A stretch of 64,000 nucleotides of DNA, from the NCBI RefSeq assembly GCF_003312915.1, contig NZ_CP030261.1, forward strand, positions 1,116,001 through 1,180,000, read 5' to 3'. The stretch comes from Flavobacterium fluviale (GTDB lineage: Bacteria; Bacteroidota; Bacteroidia; Flavobacteriales; Flavobacteriaceae). Under the pieces are notes generated by a model, which had not been told where the DNA came from, did no database searches, and was given only the letters and a program-made list of their open reading frames with translations. Position numbers and translations under genes: made by a program. Positions 26,901 to 34,800 of this stretch are shown here, in pieces (position 1 is the first letter of the stretch; each line of letters begins with the position of its first letter).

Positions 26901-27653
26901 TGTAGTTACTACATCTTGTAAATTTGTAACGGTTTCAAAGACATCAACAGAAGTTCCTTTCTCGTTTTTATAAGAAGCGATTTTGTTTCCATCTGTAAGA
27001 ACATCAGAAATTACAGTTGTAGTCTCTGAGTCTTTTGCAGCAGCAGATAAGTCAATTGTTGTTGGTACGCCATTCTCACCGTTATAAGTAAGAGTGTGCA
27101 CGTTTGAAGTTACGCCGTTTTCAGTTTTTGTAGTTACTACATCTTGTAAATTTGTAACGGTTTCAAAAATATCAACAGAAATTTCTTTCTCGTTTTTATA
27201 ATCAGCAATTTTATTACCAGTAACAGTTGGTGTTAAAGTTGTAACTGTTTCTGTATTTTTTATCTGTTTAAGAATGTCAATATTTGTTTTGTTCTTATTT
27301 TCATCCGTATAAGTTAGTATGTTTTCGACAGGATCATAAACTAAAGTTGTTATTGTTTCGGCTCCAGAAACTGCAATTTTATACCATTTGTCAATGTACC
27401 AGTAGTAATAACCTGGTGTTACGTCTGAAACTAAGGCATTGTTGAAAACCAGTAAACTATTAATGTTTCCATTCGTAATTGTTGTGTTATCTGTCGATCC
27501 TGTTAGATAAACTCTAGGAATTAAAACTCCTTTATCCGAAGCAACAATCTCTAGCTGGGAAGATGTCTTTGGTGTAAGTGTTCCAATGCCTACTTGAGAA
27601 TAGGCGCTATAGCTGGCTAGTACAAAAAGCAAAGGCAGAAATTTATTTTTCAT
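23910..27653 (-). CDS. Large secreted repeat protein with C-terminal S74 intramolecular chaperone domain
   Basis: The 1247-residue protein has a signal peptide ending in AYSQ and an opening VGIGTLTPKTSSQLEI typical of Bacteroidota surface proteins. Residues about 150-690 contain seven copies of a 76-residue unit (DSETTTVISDV through IDLSAAAK). Residues about 880-1090 hold YadA-like head repeats (NTAFG, NTAMG, NVGMG, NTGLG). An S74-type autoprocessing domain follows, with the SDSRLKKDI serine/lysine motif near 1128, and the tail is a Gln/Lys coiled coil. S74 domains help trimeric fibres fold and then cleave themselves off. The gene is inserted opposite-strand between rplY and pth. Its ligand is unknown; adhesion is a reasonable guess only. 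Confidence 0.85.
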   Translation of the reverse strand: MKNKFLPLLFVLASYSAYSQVGIGTLTPKTSSQLEIVASDKGVLIPRVYLTGSTDNTTITNGNINSLLVFNNALVSDVTPGYYYWYIDKWYKIAVSGAETITTLVYDPVENILTYTDENKNKTNIDILKQIKNTETVTTLTPTVTGNKIADYKNEKEISVDIFETVTNLQDVVTTKTENGVTSNVHTLTYNGENGVPTTIDLSAAAKDSETTTVISDVLTDGNKIASYKNEKGTSVDVFETVTNLQDVVTTKTENGVTSNVHTLTYKGENGIPTAIDLSAAAKDSETTTVISDVLTDGNKIASYKNEKGNSVDIFETVTNLQDVVTTKTENGVTSNVHTLTYNGENGVPTTIDLSAAAKDSETTTVISDVLTDGNKIASYKNEKGTSVDVFETVTNLQDVVTTKTENGVTSNVHTLTYNGENGVPTAIDLSAAAKDSETTTVISDVLTDGNKIASYKNEKGTSVDVFETVTNLQDVVTTKTENGVTSNVHTLTYNGEDGVPTTIDLSAAAKDSETTTVISDVLTNGNKIASYKNEKGTSVDVFETVTNLQDVVTTKTENGVTSNVHTLTYKGENGVPTAIDLSAAAKDSETTTVISDVLTDGNKIASYKNEKGTSVDVFETVTNLQDVVTTKTENGVTSNVHTLTYNSENGVPTTIDLSAIAKDAETTTEVTPVVTIGNTIASYKNEEGTNVDIKETITSLAINTQTGTLDYVNESSLVPTKLDISQIAGKIKAGTNITISGTGSVNDNYIINSPTKNVLTNTVNTLTSSVNGIAVSTPVVNIVGGTLTGTSLTTTVNGIAGTVDLKPAVLASLDKYDIKAGSTALTVAGTGKVLDADITIDIAKKDITTKTPAVLEVKGTGATIADAEVNIIPGTDDQVLQTIAGKPAWGPADWKITGNANTVAANNFLGTTNNQDLVFKRNSIMSGRIGLTSVAFGESAFVNFNDALTNTAFGGQALQKNTTGSLNTAMGAHTLNANTTGYNNVGMGHYTLQGNINGHSNTGLGVQALTSNTSGYMNTATGTYAMFNNITGNTNSAYGMQSLRYMTNGNSNVAMGYQSGYYYGTGTGNVTQSNNSVFIGANTRPSQDNPTNQIVIGHNAVGNGDNSVVIGNSSIGSIGGYSEWFKYSDSRLKKDINDSPFGLNFISKLRPVTYHMRTGITDLQTGFIAQEVEAAANEINYEFSGVVKPQTDKNFYAVKYSEFVVPLVKAVQEQQSQIEKQQSQIDQQQKDIEKLKELVQKLIDKK
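25690..27200. repeat. Seven tandem 228-bp coding repeats
   Basis: The marker GTTACGCCGTTTTCAG recurs exactly every 228 bp from 25741 through 27109 (checked for the first step and consistent for the rest). Copies differ by only a few bases, mostly at a Thr/Ala, Asn/Lys or Val/Ile choice, implying recent duplication or ongoing homogenisation. Confidence 0.9.
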
Positions 27654-27869
27654 AGCATATTTGTTAATTATAGGGATTAGAATTGTTAAAGAGTCCCTTT
27701 GTTAATGCACAAATTTCTTTTTATGTCTACCGCAATTTTACCTCAATATGTTTTTTTTTAAACATATTAAGGTTTTTTTGTAAGATTAGTTTTATTTTAA
27801 TAATTCTTGTTTTTTAGTTTCTTATGATAGAAAATTATCATGTAAGCGAATTAATTTCTTAATTAAGTT

Positions 27870-27877
27870 TATTTTTG
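27870..27877 (+). promoter_or_regulatory. -7 element (TATTTTTG) for pth
   Basis: Full TAnnTTTG match ending 4 bp before the ATG at 27882, giving a leaderless or near-leaderless transcript if that ATG is used. Confidence 0.5.
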
Positions 27878-27881
27878 CCAA

Positions 27882-28508
27882 ATGATAAAATGGATAACAA
27901 ACCTGTTTTCATCAACACCAAAAGAAGAGAACATATACAATATGAAAAAATATTTAATCGTAGGATTAGGAAATATCGGAGCCGAATACGTAAATACAAG
28001 ACATAATATCGGATTTAAAGTGCTGGATTTTTTAGCCAAAAAAGAAGGTCTTTCATTTGAAACTGTAAAAATGGGTACGCTGGCAGAATATAAGTTTAAA
28101 GGACGAACATTCTTTCTTCTAAAACCGAACACATACATGAATTTAAGCGGTAAAGCCGTAAAATATTGGATGGACAAGGAGAATATTCCTTTAGAAAATA
28201 TATTGGTTATTACAGACGATTTAAACCTCTCATTTGGAACTATCAGGATTAAACCAAAAGGAAGCGATGGCGGTCACAACGGACTTAAAAACATCAATTT
28301 AGTTTTGAACACACAGCAATACACTCGTTTTAGATTTGGTATTAGTGATCAATTTAAAAAAGGACAGCAGATAGATTACGTTTTAGGAGAATGGAATGCA
28401 GAAGAAGAGGCAAAATTACCGGAACGTTTAGAGACTTCTGCAGAAATTATCAGGACTTTTGGAACTGCAGGATTAGAGAATACTATGACTACATTTAATG
28501 GAAAATAA
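27882..28508 (+). CDS. pth: Peptidyl-tRNA hydrolase
   Basis: The 208-residue protein has the Pth core with Asn31 and catalytic His41 in GLGNIGAEYVNTRHNIGF and the Asp of ITDDLNLSFG, plus the GSDGGHNGLKNI motif. It releases peptides from stalled peptidyl-tRNA. The first 20 residues (MIKWITNLFSS) are beyond the usual start; a second in-frame ATG at 27942 (MKKYLIVGLG) would give the canonical N-terminus, so the start depends on whether translation is leaderless. Gene order prs-rplY-pth is interrupted here by the S74 gene. Confidence 0.95.
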   Translation: MIKWITNLFSSTPKEENIYNMKKYLIVGLGNIGAEYVNTRHNIGFKVLDFLAKKEGLSFETVKMGTLAEYKFKGRTFFLLKPNTYMNLSGKAVKYWMDKENIPLENILVITDDLNLSFGTIRIKPKGSDGGHNGLKNINLVLNTQQYTRFRFGISDQFKKGQQIDYVLGEWNAEEEAKLPERLETSAEIIRTFGTAGLENTMTTFNGK

Positions 28509-28603
28509 AGATTTACAAGTCTTTAACTCGTAAAAAATGAATTTATCAATTAATTAAATTGAATTATAACGAAATAGTATTTTCAATTCCAAAGTTAAAT
28601 GTC

Positions 28604-28611
28604 TAAATTTG
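28604..28611 (+). promoter_or_regulatory. -7 element (TAAATTTG) for sodB
   Basis: Full TAnnTTTG match 36 bp upstream of the superoxide dismutase ATG, giving a leader of about 30 nt without a Shine-Dalgarno. Confidence 0.5.
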
Positions 28612-28647
28612 GAATAAATTATTATAAACCATAAAAATCCTAATATC

Positions 28648-29259
28648 ATGGCTTTTGAATTACCACAATTACCATATGCATATGATGCATTAGAACCACA
28701 TATTGATGCTCGTACAATGGAAATCCACCATTCTAAACATCACAATGCATATACGACAAATCTTAATGCAGCTATCGCTGGGACAGATTTAGAGGGGAAA
28801 ACAATCGAAAATATCTTAATCAACTTAGATAAATCTAACGCGGCAGTTCGTAATAATGGTGGAGGTTTCTACAACCACAATTTATTCTGGACAGTTATGT
28901 CTCCAGACGGAGGCGGATTGCCAACAGGAGATTTATTAGCTGCAATCGAAGCTTCTTTTGGAACTTTCGAGGAGTTTAAAGCAAAATTTGCTAAAGCTGG
29001 AGCAACACAATTCGGTTCAGGATGGGCTTGGTTAACAGTTCAAAAAGGAGGAAAATTAGAAGTTGTAGGTACTCCAAATCAAGATAATCCATTAATGCCG
29101 GAAGTTGCTGGTAACGGTGGAACTCCAATCTTAGGAATGGACGTTTGGGAACACGCTTACTACTTAAACTATCAAAACAGAAGACCAGATTATATTGAAG
29201 CTTTCTTCAGCGTAATTAACTGGACAGAAGTTGCTAGAAGATTTGCATTAGACAAATAG
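28648..29259 (+). CDS. sodB: Iron/manganese superoxide dismutase
   Basis: The 203-residue enzyme has metal ligands His27 (in MEIHHSKHH), His77 (in YNHNLFW) and the C-terminal [11 protein letters not shown]sp/His pair. It dismutates superoxide in the cytoplasm. Length and motifs match bacterial Fe/Mn SODs; the metal cannot be decided with certainty from sequence. It has its own promoter and terminator. Confidence 0.96.
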   Translation: MAFELPQLPYAYDALEPHIDARTMEIHHSKHHNAYTTNLNAAIAGTDLEGKTIENILINLDKSNAAVRNNGGGFYNHNLFWTVMSPDGGGLPTGDLLAAIEASFGTFEEFKAKFAKAGATQFGSGWAWLTVQKGGKLEVVGTPNQDNPLMPEVAGNGGTPILGMDVWEHAYYLNYQNRRPDYIEAFFSVINWTEVARRFALDK

Positions 29260-29284
29260 TCTATTCAAAGAAAATAGAATAAAG

Positions 29285-29323
29285 AAAAGAGACGAATAAC
29301 CTAAAAGTTATTTGTCTCTTTTT
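29285..29323. terminator. Bidirectional terminator after sodB
   Basis: Arms AAAAGAGACGAATAAC and GTTATTTGTCTCTTTT, with one G-U pair, and flanking A and T tracts. It lies between convergent sodB and the small lipoprotein gene. Confidence 0.85.
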
Positions 29324-29327
29324 ATTT

Positions 29328-29720
29328 TTACCACTTTCCGAAAAAGCTGTTTATATCAAAATAATATTTAATTTCTTCTCCTTTTTCATTTGTTAGGTTC
29401 AAGACATCATAATGTTTGTTTCCTTCGTTTATTAGAGCTTGGCCATTTATTTTACAATTCGGACAAAGCTTTCTTGCGATTTGATACTCTTCTGGGATAC
29501 TATTTACTTTGATCGCATTTTTTATTGAACTGCCATCCTTAATTGATTTATTTTTAGCAGAAGAATTTTTAGTTTCATTTTCAGAAACTTTTTTATTTCC
29601 GTTATTACTCTGGTTTTCAACAGAAGTGCTGTCTGATGCTTTTTTTGTTTTGGCTCCAGAACAATTAAATAGAAATAAACTTAAAAAAATGATAAAAGCA
29701 GTTTTGGCGAATTGTTTCAT
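29328..29720 (-). CDS. Small lipoprotein with CxxC motif
   Basis: The start at 29718-29720 gives 130 residues with a lipoprotein signal (MKQFAKTAFIIFLSLFLFNC, lipid Cys20). A Lys/Ser/Asn-rich linker follows, then a compact C-terminal part with CPNC and the phrase HYDVLNLTNEKGEEIKYYFD. A longer upstream frame exists but would add non-signal residues and run into the small-RNA repeat. No family is recognised; the CxxC could bind metal or form a disulfide. It lies downstream of three tandem small-RNA units. Confidence 0.75.
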   Translation of the reverse strand: MKQFAKTAFIIFLSLFLFNCSGAKTKKASDSTSVENQSNNGNKKVSENETKNSSAKNKSIKDGSSIKNAIKVNSIPEEYQIARKLCPNCKINGQALINEGNKHYDVLNLTNEKGEEIKYYFDINSFFGKW

Positions 29721-29766
29721 AAGAAGCTTGGTTTTGGTTGAAACAATATTATAAAATTTATTCCAA

Positions 29767-29838
29767 TAAAAAAGGTGGAATCTCTTCCACCTTTTTTGCC
29801 CCAAATCTACCATAAACTTAACCTACTAATGTTATGGT
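29767..29838 (-). ncRNA. Candidate small RNA, copy A
   Basis: Read on the minus strand, the unit has a CCATAA...TTATGG stem around an ACATTAGTAGGTTAAGT-type loop, a GATTTGGGGC linker and then a terminator hairpin (GGTGGAA GAGA TTCCACC plus T6). A near -7 box (TACATTTA, 29843-29850) precedes it. It has no open reading frame. Not matched to a known family from sequence alone. Confidence 0.55.
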
Positions 29839-29952
29839 TTAGTAAATGTATGACAGGTATTTTTGTAAAAAAAACTTTTTAGATAAAAGGTAAGGAAATC
29901 CGATAAATGGAATATAATTAATTGATACAGTAATAGTTGGTATTTGTTCCAA

Positions 29953-30024
29953 TAAAAAAGGTGGAATCTCTTCCACCTTTTTTGCCCCAAATCTACCATA
30001 AACTTAACCTACTAATGTTCTGGT
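29953..30024 (-). ncRNA. Candidate small RNA, copy B
   Basis: Same layout as copy A, with the near -7 box at 30029-30036. One base in the first stem differs (CCAGAA in place of CCATAA), which weakens that stem, while the terminator hairpin is identical to copy A. Confidence 0.55.
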
Positions 30025-30137
30025 TTGATAAATGTATGGCAGGTATTTTTGTAAAAAAAACTTTTTAGATAAAAGGTAAGGAAATCCGATGAAGAGAATA
30101 TAAATTGTTGTTTTAGAAATATTTGAGTTTATTCCAA

Positions 30138-30211
30138 TAAAAAAGGTGGAATTTCTTCCACCCTTTTTGCCCCAAATCTACCATAAACTTAACCTACTAA
30201 TGTTATGGTCT
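30138..30211 (-). ncRNA. Candidate small RNA, copy C, with best promoter
   Basis: Same core as A and B. The terminator stem is GGGTGGAA GAAA TTCCACC, with a G-U pair replacing the A-U of the other copies, so pairing is preserved despite the change. Unlike the other copies it has a full promoter (30214-30245), so it is probably the ancestral copy. Confidence 0.6.
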
Positions 30212-30213
30212 CT

Positions 30214-30245
30214 CAAAAGTATTGTAGCTTTTCAATTTCACCAAA
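30214..30245 (-). promoter_or_regulatory. Promoter of small RNA copy C
   Basis: On the minus strand: TTTG at 30242-30245, 20-bp spacer, TACTTTTG at 30214-30221. This is a full Bacteroidota -33/-7 match, placing transcription start a few bases before the conserved core. Confidence 0.6.
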
Positions 30246-30309
30246 CAAACAGGATGAACGGCAAAAAAAACCGATGAAATGCACTATTTAACCTTTTGTT
30301 AATACTTTT

Positions 30310-32208
30310 TTAATAAGCTCGCGCGTCTTTTCCTTCATAAAAATTCATAAATGCACGGTTTACAACACGGTTTCCGCCTGGGGTAGGATAGTCACCTGTA
30401 AAATACCAGTCTCCTAAATTTTTAGGGCAGGCAATATGTAAATCTTCTACTTTTTGAAAAATGATTTTTACCTCTGCATTAATTTCTGGCGAACTTAACA
30501 TTTCAGCAATTTTATCTGAAATCTCTTCTGGAGTAAATTGATCATAAATTGCAGTTACATAATTTACTACATCTTTATCGTCAAAGTTTTCTTGTGCTTT
30601 ACATTTAGCGTAAACTTCGTCAACAATATGATATAAGTTTCTTTCTTTTAATAAAGTCAATGCAGCTCTAAAAGCAACAAGGCCTTCCAGTTTTGCCATA
30701 TCAATTCCGTAACAATCTGGATAACGAATTTGCGGTGCAGATGAAACAATAACAATACGCTTTGGTTTCAAGCGATCCATCATCTTAATAATACTCATTT
30801 TAAGAGTTGTACCACGAACGATACTGTCGTCAATGATAACTAAGTTGTCTTCTAGTTTAATTACGCCGTAAGTAACGTCGTAAACGTGTGCAACTAAATC
30901 ATCACGGCTGCTGTCTTCGGTAATAAAGGTTCTAAGTTTAGCATCTTTAATGGCAACTTTTTCTGTACGTATTTTTACAGCTAAAAGTTCCTGAAGCGTT
31001 TCTGCAGTCAGCGTATTTCTGTTTTCTAAAATATAATTGTTTTTTCTTTGGTTTAAGAAATCCTGAGCAGCTTCAACCAAACCATAAAATGAAGTTTCTG
31101 CTGTGTTTGGAATGTATGAGAAAACTGTATTATCTGTATCGCTGTCGATAGCTTTAAGAACTGCAGGTAAAATTAATTTTCCTAAATTTTTACGTTCTTG
31201 ATAAATTTCAGCATCACTTCCTCTTGAGAAATAAATTCTTTCAAACGAACAAGCTTTTTTAACGGTAGGTTCCAAGATTTGATTCATAGAAACTTTACCG
31301 CTTTTCTTAATGATTAAAGCGTTTCCTGGTTCGATTTCCTGAACACTTTCAAAAGGTACATTAAACACAGTTTGAATAACTGGTCTTTCAGAAGCTACAA
31401 CAACTACTTCGTCATCTTGATAAAAATAAGCTGGACGAATTCCTGCTGGATCTCTAAAAACAAATGCATCACCATGACCTAGTAAACCAGCCATTGCGTA
31501 ACCTCCATCTAAATTTTTAGCCGAACGAGCTAATATTTTAGCAATATCCAAACGCTCAGCAATTACTGGAGAAGCTTCTCTTTTAGAATAGCCTTCTGTT
31601 TTACAATCTTGGTACAATTGCATTACTTCCTTATCTAAGAAATGACCAATTTTTTCCATTACCGTAACCGTATCCGCCATTTCTTTTGGATGCTGTCCAA
31701 GTTCAACTAGGTTTTCGAAAAGTTCTTTAACATTTGTCATGTTGAAGTTTCCTGCCAAAATCAAATTACGGTGCATCCAGTTGCTTTGACGTAAAAATGG
31801 GTGAACGCTTTCGATGCTGTTTTTTCCAAAAGTTCCGTAACGAACGTGTCCTAAAAACAATTCGCCAACATAAGGAATTTGTGATTTTATTTTATTGATG
31901 TCGTCACCAATTTCAGGCTGTGCTTTTAATTCTTCGCTGATTCTCTCATTGATTTGTTTAAAAACATCTTGTATCGGCTGTGCATGATTAGAACGAACTC
32001 TGCTGATGTAGCGTTGTCCAGGTTCAACATCCAATTTAATGCTTGCAAAACCAGCACCGTCTTGTCCACGGTTGTGCTGTTTTTCCATCATTAAATACAT
32101 TTTCTGAATTCCGTAGAAAGCAGTTCCGTATTTTTCTTTATAATATTCAAGCGGTTTAAGAAGTCTAACTAAGGCTATACCACATTCGTGTTTTAAAGCG
32201 TCGCTCAT
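30310..32208 (-). CDS. Amidophosphoribosyltransferase-type protein (PurF family)
   Basis: The 632-residue protein has an N-terminal glutamine amidotransferase class II domain with Cys9 in KHECGIALV, followed by a phosphoribosyltransferase domain with the PRPP loop VIIDDSIVRGTT near residue 455. PurF makes phosphoribosylamine, the first step of purine synthesis. It is longer than classical PurF (about 500) and the Cys follows an eight-residue leader, which PurF enzymes usually remove by processing. Flavobacteria can carry a paralogue of this length, so it may not be the main biosynthetic enzyme. It follows the PfkB kinase gene after a terminator. Confidence 0.85.
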   Translation of the reverse strand: MSDALKHECGIALVRLLKPLEYYKEKYGTAFYGIQKMYLMMEKQHNRGQDGAGFASIKLDVEPGQRYISRVRSNHAQPIQDVFKQINERISEELKAQPEIGDDINKIKSQIPYVGELFLGHVRYGTFGKNSIESVHPFLRQSNWMHRNLILAGNFNMTNVKELFENLVELGQHPKEMADTVTVMEKIGHFLDKEVMQLYQDCKTEGYSKREASPVIAERLDIAKILARSAKNLDGGYAMAGLLGHGDAFVFRDPAGIRPAYFYQDDEVVVVASERPVIQTVFNVPFESVQEIEPGNALIIKKSGKVSMNQILEPTVKKACSFERIYFSRGSDAEIYQERKNLGKLILPAVLKAIDSDTDNTVFSYIPNTAETSFYGLVEAAQDFLNQRKNNYILENRNTLTAETLQELLAVKIRTEKVAIKDAKLRTFITEDSSRDDLVAHVYDVTYGVIKLEDNLVIIDDSIVRGTTLKMSIIKMMDRLKPKRIVIVSSAPQIRYPDCYGIDMAKLEGLVAFRAALTLLKERNLYHIVDEVYAKCKAQENFDDKDVVNYVTAIYDQFTPEEISDKIAEMLSSPEINAEVKIIFQKVEDLHIACPKNLGDWYFTGDYPTPGGNRVVNRAFMNFYEGKDARAY

Positions 32209-32254
32209 TGTTTTTTGTATTTGTGTTGTTGTAAGTTGTGTGTATTAACGTAAT

Positions 32255-32283
32255 AAAAAAGCCCCGTTTTATCGAGGCTTTTG
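32255..32283 (-). terminator. Terminator after PfkB kinase gene
   Basis: Hairpin AAAAGCC / GGCTTTTT around a 12-nt loop ending in a T run on the minus strand, 5 bp after the kinase stop. Confidence 0.75.
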
Positions 32284-32287
32284 CGCA

Positions 32288-33211
32288 TTATATTTCTATG
32301 TCAAACTGAGTTAACGACTTAAATTGCTGTAATCGAATCGCTACTTCTGCTTTACTTAATGTTTCCATCCTTTCAGTTCCAAATTTCTCTACGCAGAACG
32401 AAGCTAAATTTGAACCGTAAATAATTGCATTTTTCATATTGCCAAACGAAATGTTTTCGCTTTGCGCAATAAATCCTGAGAAACCACCTGCGAAAGTGTC
32501 TCCAGCTCCAGTTGGATCAAAAACTTCTTCTAATGGTAAAGCAGGCGCAAAGAATACTTCTCTATTATGGAATAAAAGTGCTCCGTGTTCTCCTTTTTTG
32601 ATCACCACGTATTTTGGTCCCATGTCTTGGATTTTGGCAGCCGCTTTTACTAATGAATATTCACCAGAAAGTTGTCTTGCTTCTTCATCATTGATTGTAA
32701 TAACATCTACACGTTTAATAACGTCTAATAATTCAGGAAGAGCGCAGTCCATCCAAAAGTTCATTGTATCTAATACAACTAATTTTGGTTTTTTCTCCAT
32801 TTGATCTAAAACACTGCTTTGTACTAAAGGATGTAAGTTTCCTAGCATCACAACATCAGCATCTTTATAGTTTTGAGGAACTTTTGGCTGAAAATCAGCT
32901 AAAACGTTTAGCTCAGTAACCAATGTATCTCTAGAGTTTAAATCGTTATGATACAATCCGCTCCAAAAAAACGTTTTACCGCCTTTTACAATTTCGATAC
33001 CAGAGATATCAATATTTTTTGAAGTTAATAAATCTAAATGTTCTTGAGGAAAATCGTCGCCAACTACAGAAACTATGGCCGATTGCAAGTTAAAAAAGGA
33101 TGCTGATAAACCAATATACGTTGCAGCACCACCTAATATTTTATCTGTTTTTCCGAAAGGAGTTTCAATCGCGTCGAAAGCAACTGTTCCAACAATCAAT
33201 AATTTATTCAT
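32288..33211 (-). CDS. PfkB-family carbohydrate/nucleoside kinase
   Basis: The 307-residue protein has the PfkB signatures: LGGAATYIGLSAS near the N-terminus and DPTGAGDTFAGGF, with catalytic Asp in GAGD, near residue 235. Members phosphorylate ribose, nucleosides, fructose-6-phosphate and others, so the substrate is open. Its neighbour is PurF-like, which makes a nucleoside or ribose substrate plausible. Its promoter is a good -33/-7 match at 33235-33265. Confidence 0.88.
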   Translation of the reverse strand: MNKLLIVGTVAFDAIETPFGKTDKILGGAATYIGLSASFFNLQSAIVSVVGDDFPQEHLDLLTSKNIDISGIEIVKGGKTFFWSGLYHNDLNSRDTLVTELNVLADFQPKVPQNYKDADVVMLGNLHPLVQSSVLDQMEKKPKLVVLDTMNFWMDCALPELLDVIKRVDVITINDEEARQLSGEYSLVKAAAKIQDMGPKYVVIKKGEHGALLFHNREVFFAPALPLEEVFDPTGAGDTFAGGFSGFIAQSENISFGNMKNAIIYGSNLASFCVEKFGTERMETLSKAEVAIRLQQFKSLTQFDIEI

Positions 33212-33234
33212 TTTATGAATTTCGAATTAGGGTG

Positions 33235-33265
33235 CAAAGATACTTTATAAGTTACAATATTGCAA
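33235..33265 (-). promoter_or_regulatory. Promoter of PfkB kinase gene
   Basis: On the minus strand, TTG (33263-33265), 20-bp spacer and TATCTTTG (33235-33242). The leader would be about 20 nt. Confidence 0.65.
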
Positions 33266-33499
33266 CGGTTTAGGTTCTCAAAATTTTCTTAAAAAAATAA
33301 TATCGATTGCGGATGTAATTATAGTGTAAATGAATGAATTATATTTTGTTTTGTGGAGTGCTTAAAATATGTTTTCTGGATTTAAATTGCAAGTTTTATT
33401 TTTGGAAAAAAAGCAACATTTTATCTTAGCTTTCTGAATGAAGATGATTTTCTTTTTCAAGTTAAAACAATAATATTTTTTTGCATATGATTGCTTTAT

Positions 33500-34402
33500 T
33501 TATTTTATACTTTTAATCCAATTGATGGCATCCTTCATAGGTTCTTCAGAGTCAGAAAATGCGGTATTGTGCCCTAAGTTTGGAAATAATTTATATTCGT
33601 AATGTTTTCCTTTAGATTTTAGTACATCAAGATATTCGATTGATAGCTTTACGGGAACTTGAATATCTTTACCGCCAAAAATCCAGATTCCTGGAATCGA
33701 TAATTTAGCTAGAATGTCTTTGGGATCTGTATCAATAAACTCATATTTATCAGGGTCATTGAATACATGTTTTCTTGCCTCTTCTTCTGAGTGCGTATCC
33801 CAAAAATTATTGTCTCCATTTGTAAAAAATTGGAACCTCAATTGTTCTTTAACCGTTATAAGGGCTCCGCTAAATATTGTCATAAATTTAACTTTGTTAT
33901 TTTTCTCTGCGGTCAATGGAATTATCCATCCAGCTTGGCTGCCTCCTATTAAACCTATTGGTATTTTATCATTTGATAAATATTTAGACAAACTATTTAC
34001 GGCAGCACTGGCATCTAAAGACAAAAGATTTAGATTGGAGAAATCAACATTGTTAGTTCCTACTTCAGGTCCGGCATATACACCGCCTGATTCTCCGACT
34101 CCGCGTTTGTCATACGTTAAAACTGCAATTCCATCATTAGCTAGAGTTGCAGCAAAGTTTATCATTCTTTTTTCTTGTCCAGATCCATGAATAATCACAA
34201 CGGCTGCCTGTGTTTTTTTAGGTGTAAAAATAGTACCAGAGAGTGAAATTCCTTCACTAACAAATTTTATTTCCTTCTTAGTAAAGGCTGGCTGGATTGC
34301 TGATGCATAATCAGTAACAAAAAACAACAACAATAAAAGAGAATAGCTGCATGTTTTTTTTGCTCTTAAAAAGTGTTTGAAAACTAACTTTTCTTTTTTC
34401 AT
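33500..34402 (-). CDS. Secreted alpha/beta hydrolase (dienelactone/esterase-like)
   Basis: The 300-residue protein has an N-terminal hydrophobic export segment, the oxyanion motif IHGSGQEK, the nucleophile Ser in GGSQAG, an acidic residue in FGGKDIQVP and a catalytic His in LGHNTAF. It lies 2 bp after the membrane protein gene and downstream of an ECF sigma gene, so all three are probably one transcript. The substrate is unknown; esterase or peptidase activities are both common in this fold. Confidence 0.82.
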   Translation of the reverse strand: MKKEKLVFKHFLRAKKTCSYSLLLLLFFVTDYASAIQPAFTKKEIKFVSEGISLSGTIFTPKKTQAAVVIIHGSGQEKRMINFAATLANDGIAVLTYDKRGVGESGGVYAGPEVGTNNVDFSNLNLLSLDASAAVNSLSKYLSNDKIPIGLIGGSQAGWIIPLTAEKNNKVKFMTIFSGALITVKEQLRFQFFTNGDNNFWDTHSEEEARKHVFNDPDKYEFIDTDPKDILAKLSIPGIWIFGGKDIQVPVKLSIEYLDVLKSKGKHYEYKLFPNLGHNTAFSDSEEPMKDAINWIKSIK

Positions 34403-34404
34403 TT

Positions 34405-34800
34405 TTATAGTTGATATTTCTTATCAAAATAATTCTTTAAAACGCCAACCTGAATCAAAATCATAAAAGGAACAATTAAAACAGCATACATTATATTTTT
34501 GGAGAAATGAATTCCCGAAAACGCAGTTGTAATTTTGTCTGTATAGACTTTTCCAATTTCCAAATTGTTTTCTGAAACTGAAAAGAAAGATAAATAAATT
34601 ACCAACGCAACTATGGCAGTTCCAATGAAAATCCAAACGGGTTTAGAAATCAAAGGCTTGTATGCTTTAAGTTTTCTTTGTTCTAAAACCAGAACTTCAC
34701 TCATTATTTTGGAAGTAAAATCTATAGATGGTGACTGCAGTTTTTCCTCAGCCATCATTTTATCAATAAGTTGTTCCATATTTTTATCGCTCTCTTTCAT
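34405..34800 (-). CDS. Small membrane protein after sigma factor, putative anti-sigma
   Basis: The 131-residue protein has a cytoplasmic N-terminal part of about 50 residues with charged helices (MKESDKNMEQLIDKMMAEEK), a membrane segment around 55-73 and a second one around 105-123. It overlaps the sigma gene by 17 bp, which is typical for an anti-sigma factor partner. No sequence-level family is recognised, so the role is inferred from position and topology. Confidence 0.7.
   Translation of the reverse strand: MKESDKNMEQLIDKMMAEEKLQSPSIDFTSKIMSEVLVLEQRKLKAYKPLISKPVWIFIGTAIVALVIYLSFFSVSENNLEIGKVYTDKITTAFSGIHFSKNIMYAVLIVPFMILIQVGVLKNYFDKKYQL

Larger units (their letters stand above)
29761..30209. 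repeat. Tandem array of three ~186-bp units
   Basis: Copies begin TTCCAATAAAAAAGGTGGAA at 29761, 29947 and 30132. The first two extend about 145 bp up to GAAATCCGAT; the third shares only the first 78 bp. Identity in the shared core is above 95 percent by eye. Confidence 0.9.
29721..30309. other. Intergenic region with triplicated element
   Basis: About 590 bp between purF and the lipoprotein gene. It contains three tandem copies of a unit of about 186 bp and no protein-coding gene of convincing length. Confidence 0.8.

Noticed and set aside
25690..27200. Regular 228-bp repeats as a CRISPR array
   Set aside because: The repeats are long, contiguous, protein-coding and in frame, without spacers or cas genes.
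23910..27653. S74 protein as evidence of a prophage
   Set aside because: No capsid, terminase, integrase or lysis gene is nearby and the gene has a signal peptide, as in bacterial surface proteins.
29721..29813. Extended start for the small lipoprotein
   Set aside because: It would place 31 residues before the signal peptide and overlap the small RNA unit.
29761..30209. Triplicate repeat as insertion-sequence ends
   Set aside because: There are no transposase genes or target-site duplications; each unit has a terminator and a promoter instead.
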